A stretch of DNA of 52,619 nt, taken from assembly GCA_028278125.1 (NCBI GenBank), contig JANQEY010000157.1, positions 1 through 52,619 on the forward strand. Reading direction: 5' to 3'. The notes beneath the pieces are model-generated. The model saw only the letters and a list, made by a program, of their open reading frames with translations. It ran no database searches and had not been told where the DNA came from. The position numbers were made by a program, and so were the translations under genes. Source of the DNA: a bacterium (GTDB lineage Bacteria > Electryoneota > Electryoneia > Electryoneales > Electryoneaceae). Of the stretch, positions 48,830 through 52,619 are shown piece by piece (the first letter of the stretch is position 1; every line of letters starts with the position of its first letter).

Positions 48830-51604
48830 TTAGAACCTTATTCCTGCACCAATAAATACCTGTCTTGGTGCTTTCCACCTGCTTGGATCGATTAGGACAA
48901 ATCCCTGCGGATTTTCCCAGTTAAGTGGATGTGGATCACCGTACTTGAATGGCTCACCGGTAAGGGCGTTGATTGTATTGGGACGTTTGAAATCGAACAT
49001 GTTTTCTACTTCAAAGAACACCCTGAACGATCCTCTATCACCAATCAAGCCCCATTCTTTCCACAATTTGAGGTCAACGGTATTCCAGAAATCAGATATA
49101 TTGCTGTATCGTTCACCGTCTTCCTTAATATCCTGGTCGTTATTGACCAGTTTACTTGGAGTGTATCGCTTACCGCTTTCCAGTTCAAACCGGATACTGC
49201 CGCCCCATCTTGATGGCCACTTCAGTCCAAGCCAGCGTGGATTATCGCCCCTTGGTACACGAAGGAACAGGGTCAGGCTGGCAGAGATTGGTTTATCCCA
49301 GGACAAGTACTCTTCACCAAGAGTTTTCTCTGCAATTCTTGTGTCGGATGCCGCCTGGATTTCAGCGTTGGCGCTGGAGCTTTTTCCTGTAGCGATCTGG
49401 TAAGCGAATTCTGCTGTACCATTAATATATTTTCCCTGGCGGGCACGGAACCTGAGCTCCACACCCCTGACACGGGCATAATCGATGTTGAAATACTGGT
49501 AATACGAGATATTTCCAAGGCGTGGATTTTCACTGTTGACGCTGAAGCTTGTAGCGTAGTCAAACAGGTCTTTATAGAACGCCACCAGTTCTATTACCTG
49601 GTCGCCGGTAAAACGGTGCTTAACACCCATTTCATATGCGACCGTTGTCTGCGGATTCAGGTTCGGGTTGCCGAAAAGCTGGTATGTTGACGGGCTGTAG
49701 CTCCTCAGCTTGGCGTATACGTAGGCGTAACGTGGCCTCTGCGAAAAATGCCCGTAACTGAAGAACAACATATCCGAATCGGTAACAGGATGACTGATTC
49801 CCAGACGGGGGCTGACATGTGATTTTATACGACGGCCGAACAGCTCTGTTGTCTCATCTTTAAACAATTGCCGGGCTTCATCGGTCAGCGTAATGATATT
49901 TTCATCTTCGATCGCGTCTTCTACATATTGACCCGGCCGCCACCAGTCGAAACGGAGACCAACATTTGCGATCATCCCCTTAAATTCAACCTTGTCCTGG
50001 ATGTAAAACGCACCATTTTCGCTTAAAGCGTGGTACATATCGTAGTCACCACCAAACTCGGTTGATGCTACCCATGGATCATGGATATTGAATGACTGGA
50101 ATTTTGTCTGTTCATACTCAATACCGGCCTTCACCTGATGCTTGGGATGTACCTGGCTGGTAAGCTTACCTTTTAACTGGTACGTATTATTGTAATGATC
50201 ATGGTACGTGCTTCCGCTTCCGGCGTCCCAGTAACCATCACCGTATGACACCAGTACTTCCCCGTTGGGGAGGTACTCATAGAACACCGGTTCAACATCC
50301 ACAGGCTGGATATATTCCGAATAATGCAGTCTGCCAACACCCGAGTGTACCCGGTTATAAAAATTACCCAGTGTCAGTTCATAAAAGGTTTTGTTTGACA
50401 GGGTGTGGGTAAAATTGACGGTATGCTGCAGACCCTCACGGGTAACCGTATTGTACTCATCCAGGATATACCTGTATTCCAGTGGGAAATATTCCTTGTC
50501 CTCAACTAAAGCATCAAAATATCCCTGGTTGATCCGCAGGCTCCTGCCGTAACTGTAGGTAAGTTTATGGACACCCGTAGGTTTATAGGAAAGTTTCCCC
50601 AGGATTGACCAGTTGTTCTCCTCGCGCAGGGAGAACGGGTCATATGCTTCCTTGTAAGGAGTAATCTCGATTTTCGGATGCGGCAGGTAGGTATCGGTTG
50701 CGTATCCGTACCCGTTGATAAAGAAAGACAGCTCACCGGGAATCAACTTTCCGCCGCCAAATCCGCTTATTTTACTGAGCAGTGGTTCGGGGCCGCCCAG
50801 GGAAAATTCCATGTTTCCTGTATTCTGGTGGCCCTTGGGATAACCTGCCAGGTTGTCCGATTTTACCGAAAACGAACCGCTGTATCTTTCTCCGCCTTCC
50901 TTGGTTTCAACGTTGACAAGCCCGCTCATCGCTTCACCGTACTCAGCGTTAAAACCACCAGTGATAACTTCCAGCTCCTGGATCGCGTCCGCACTCAGGT
51001 AAATTCCCAGCCCGGTGCCGCTGATTGGGTCTTTTACGGAAAGGTTGTCGATGATATAGAGGTTTTCATCAGCACGACCGCCGCGGATATGGATCTCGTT
51101 GTTGTCAGAAGTAACTCCGACCTGTTTCTCAAGAATATCGTTTACACCCTCTGCGACAAGGTCTTCAATGTCTTCTGCGGACATTACACGAGCTGTAGCG
51201 GTTTCATCAACGTCAATAAGTGGCTTCTGGCCTACAAACACAACTTCCTGTCCAATAGCCAGTACTGTAGGCTCGAGGGTAAAATTGACATCTTTGGTCT
51301 CATCCCCACGGAGCCTGATATCAGTATGGACAGATACTTTATAACCAACAAACGAAGCCTGGAGGTCGTAACTGCCGGATTTAACACCGGCAATGATGAA
51401 ATTTCCCTCGAGATCGGTGGCGGCGCCGAGGTAGGTACCTTTAACAATAATATTTACACCGGGAAGCGGCTCCCCGGTGTCAGCGTCGGTAACTCGGCCG
51501 TTTATTCTACCTGCTCCGAAAGCCAGTGTGAGATTCCCGGACAGAAGTATAAATGCCGCCAGCAGCACAGCCAGCATTGTTGTATGTCGACCCCGGTTAT
51601 TCAT
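48830..51604 (-). CDS. TonB-dependent outer-membrane receptor (SusC/CirA-like) with carboxypeptidase-regulatory domain
   Basis: The product has 924 residues from ATG 51604 (signal peptide TTMLAVLLAAFILLSGNLTLA). An upstream ATG at 51640 would put a polar stretch before the signal. Residues ~32-115 are a carboxypeptidase-regulatory-like domain (GRINGRVTDADTGEPLPGVN, DLEGNFIIAGVKSGSYDL). The plug has NEIHIRGGRADENLYIIDNL and ELEVITGGFNAEYGEAMSGLVNVETK. The barrel ends in KAPRQVFIGAGIRF. It lacks a neighbouring SusD, so it is not a typical glycan-uptake pair. The start overlaps the end of the upstream surface-protein gene by 8 bp. This TonB, PorV and NHL set looks like one transcription unit. 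Confidence 0.9.
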   Translation of the reverse strand: MNNRGRHTTMLAVLLAAFILLSGNLTLAFGAGRINGRVTDADTGEPLPGVNIIVKGTYLGAATDLEGNFIIAGVKSGSYDLQASFVGYKVSVHTDIRLRGDETKDVNFTLEPTVLAIGQEVVFVGQKPLIDVDETATARVMSAEDIEDLVAEGVNDILEKQVGVTSDNNEIHIRGGRADENLYIIDNLSVKDPISGTGLGIYLSADAIQELEVITGGFNAEYGEAMSGLVNVETKEGGERYSGSFSVKSDNLAGYPKGHQNTGNMEFSLGGPEPLLSKISGFGGGKLIPGELSFFINGYGYATDTYLPHPKIEITPYKEAYDPFSLREENNWSILGKLSYKPTGVHKLTYSYGRSLRINQGYFDALVEDKEYFPLEYRYILDEYNTVTREGLQHTVNFTHTLSNKTFYELTLGNFYNRVHSGVGRLHYSEYIQPVDVEPVFYEYLPNGEVLVSYGDGYWDAGSGSTYHDHYNNTYQLKGKLTSQVHPKHQVKAGIEYEQTKFQSFNIHDPWVASTEFGGDYDMYHALSENGAFYIQDKVEFKGMIANVGLRFDWWRPGQYVEDAIEDENIITLTDEARQLFKDETTELFGRRIKSHVSPRLGISHPVTDSDMLFFSYGHFSQRPRYAYVYAKLRSYSPSTYQLFGNPNLNPQTTVAYEMGVKHRFTGDQVIELVAFYKDLFDYATSFSVNSENPRLGNISYYQYFNIDYARVRGVELRFRARQGKYINGTAEFAYQIATGKSSSANAEIQAASDTRIAEKTLGEEYLSWDKPISASLTLFLRVPRGDNPRWLGLKWPSRWGGSIRFELESGKRYTPSKLVNNDQDIKEDGERYSNISDFWNTVDLKLWKEWGLIGDRGSFRVFFEVENMFDFKRPNTINALTGEPFKYGDPHPLNWENPQGFVLIDPSRWKAPRQVFIGAGIRF

Positions 51605-52619
51605 CCAGCAATATCCTGAATACTTCTTCCAGATTATCATATCCTCTTACTGCCCTGAATGGGACACAGATAATCGCGTATGATTTGTCTTTTTTCCTGA
51701 TCCCGACCGCGGGATTCCCGGAATATCTTGGTATTGTCCGGGTATCATCATCAAGCCGGTAAAACACTTCTACATTTTCGTTATCGGCAGGTTCAAAGGC
51801 GTATACAGATCGACCGATGGTTTCCGACAACAACAGGTTTGGCAGGTCAGCGACATCGTCCGGTTCAAACAAAACCGTATCTTCGGGGGAGTTGCTGAGC
51901 CGTGATATATAAACAGTATCAGCGATAATATCTACCCACATCCCCGTATCGATCTCGGTCGCTGATAGCAGCATCCGGTTACCTTCCTGGGCGATGAAGG
52001 TATACATGGAATTAAACGCTCCGTCAAGGGTACTGCCACCATAATAAGAATACCAGAATACACGGGTAAACATTTTTAACGTTTCGGTAACATCCTGGGT
52101 GGCGTATGGCAATTCGTCATTTATTTCCCAGACACTATAGGCTTCGCCTTCAGGACCATATAGGTTGTCGAAAATCCCTCGGTAAATATTCAGGTCTTCA
52201 TTGTTGACGTCAAGTCCGTAATCATCCACGATTAAATAATTACCGAAGGGTTCTTTAACAACCCACTCAGCCGGATCAGTGATTACAGTTGAATCCGGAA
52301 AGTGAATGGAAGCTGACTGGAAACCGGCGACGTCTTCCGCCTTAAGCCAGAATGTGTGTGGTCCAGGTGTCAGTACTGTGCTGTCAAGAGTTACAGCGGA
52401 CAGGGAAGCATCGACCTCAATCCAGTTCGTATCGCCATCTGCCGGATCGAGTGCATAATAGTATGCAGCGATTGTTTCTGCACCGTCGGGATCATAACCA
52501 TCCCAGACAAAGGTTCTGACAGGGTATGTATAATGTGTATCGCTGATTCGCCTTGGATTTGATTGAATCCGGAATTCAACGTTTGGTGGGCTGTTTATCA
52601 CTGGGAATCCGGCGACGGC
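51597..52619 (-). CDS. Surface-type protein with Ig-like domain, 5' part missing
   Basis: The frame is open to the right edge, so the start and any signal sequence are outside; at least 340 residues are present. Near the N-terminal side an Ig- or fibronectin-like domain is visible (TYPVRTFVWDGYDPDG, AAYYYALDPADGDTNWIEV, TPGPHTFWLKAEDVAGFQS). The C-terminal 220 residues (FGNYLIVDDYGLDVNNEDLN..., FTRVFWYSYYGGSTLDGAF, FIAQEGNRMLLSATEI, PAVGIRKKDKSYAIICVPFRAV) look like a flavodoxin- or glutamine-amidotransferase-like alpha/beta fold without an evident catalytic triad. No family is recognised with confidence. It overlaps the TonB receptor gene by 8 bp. Confidence 0.75.
   Translation of the reverse strand, partial: AVAGFPVINSPPNVEFRIQSNPRRISDTHYTYPVRTFVWDGYDPDGAETIAAYYYALDPADGDTNWIEVDASLSAVTLDSTVLTPGPHTFWLKAEDVAGFQSASIHFPDSTVITDPAEWVVKEPFGNYLIVDDYGLDVNNEDLNIYRGIFDNLYGPEGEAYSVWEINDELPYATQDVTETLKMFTRVFWYSYYGGSTLDGAFNSMYTFIAQEGNRMLLSATEIDTGMWVDIIADTVYISRLSNSPEDTVLFEPDDVADLPNLLLSETIGRSVYAFEPADNENVEVFYRLDDDTRTIPRYSGNPAVGIRKKDKSYAIICVPFRAVRGYDNLEEVFRILLDE

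Noticed and set aside
50678..51619. Open frame of 313 codons on the plus strand
   Set aside because: It lies wholly antisense to the TonB receptor gene, has no family resemblance and reads as a shadow of that gene's codon pattern.

Overview
The window reads as chromosomal DNA from a Gram-negative bacterium of the FCB assemblage, probably one of the poorly cultured lineages (KSB1, Calditrichota, Marinimicrobia or similar) rather than Bacteroidota proper. The reasons are: three PorV/PorQ-like outer-membrane proteins; a secreted Asp-box propeller ending in a FlgD-like 'YPNPF...' sorting-type domain; TonB receptors with carboxypeptidase-regulatory-like N-termini; a large number of lipoproteins; and promoters of the plain sigma-70 type (TTGACC-17-TATAAT, TTGATT-17-TATAAT), which are not Bacteroidota-like. 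The phylum assignment is inference. There are no tRNA, rRNA, CRISPR, phage or transposase genes.

Layout. 1-3.0 kb (minus): an RND efflux adaptor (partial) behind an unusual TolC protein fused to a periplasmic substrate-binding domain. 3.4-5.1 kb (plus): a beta-CASP metallo-hydrolase. 5.2-10.8 kb (minus): a response regulator, a cyclic-nucleotide-binding protein, a nucleotide-transporter-like protein with a long HEAT tail, and a second transporter of the same family without the tail. 10.8-15.1 kb (minus): a tightly coupled trio of an Omp85-type barrel, a lipoprotein with protein-kinase-like motifs and a metallophosphoesterase lipoprotein, behind a near-consensus promoter and a 14-bp palindrome. 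This trio is the best candidate in the window for an undescribed system. 15.3-21.9 kb (minus): envelope and housekeeping genes (PlsC, SpoIID-like, CPBP protease, SpoU methyltransferase, small membrane protein, PBP4-type peptidase, M50 protease).

22-28.4 kb (plus): prmA, then a secretion/surface cluster (lipoprotein with Ig-like repeats, Asp-box/FlgD protein, two PorV-like proteins). 28.4-29.5 kb: an isocitrate/isopropylmalate dehydrogenase. 29.8-37.5 kb (plus): two related small lipoproteins, a divergent polysaccharide deacetylase that appears to start at CTG, a PdxJ-like protein lacking the usual catalytic histidines, and four tandem paralogous lipoproteins, each with exactly three collagen-like Gly-X-Y triplets right behind the lipid-anchor cysteine. 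37.7-40.3 kb: a long-form urocanate hydratase and a YciI-like protein, separated by CCGGG-type palindromic repeats.

40.4-45.9 kb (minus): a ZnuA/TroA-like lipoprotein; a TonB receptor controlled by a complete promoter - TPP riboswitch - terminator unit, hence probably a thiamine-compound importer; DNA polymerase IV; and a small DUF6504-like protein. 46.2-52.6 kb (minus): an NHL-repeat lipoprotein, a PorV-like protein, a TonB receptor and a partial surface protein, apparently one operon entering from beyond the right edge.

Four families of short intergenic repeats are scattered between genes (TTGCGAG...GAAGCAATCTC, GTCGTCCCCGACTTGATC, GGGTGGCC, GTAG-CCGGG).
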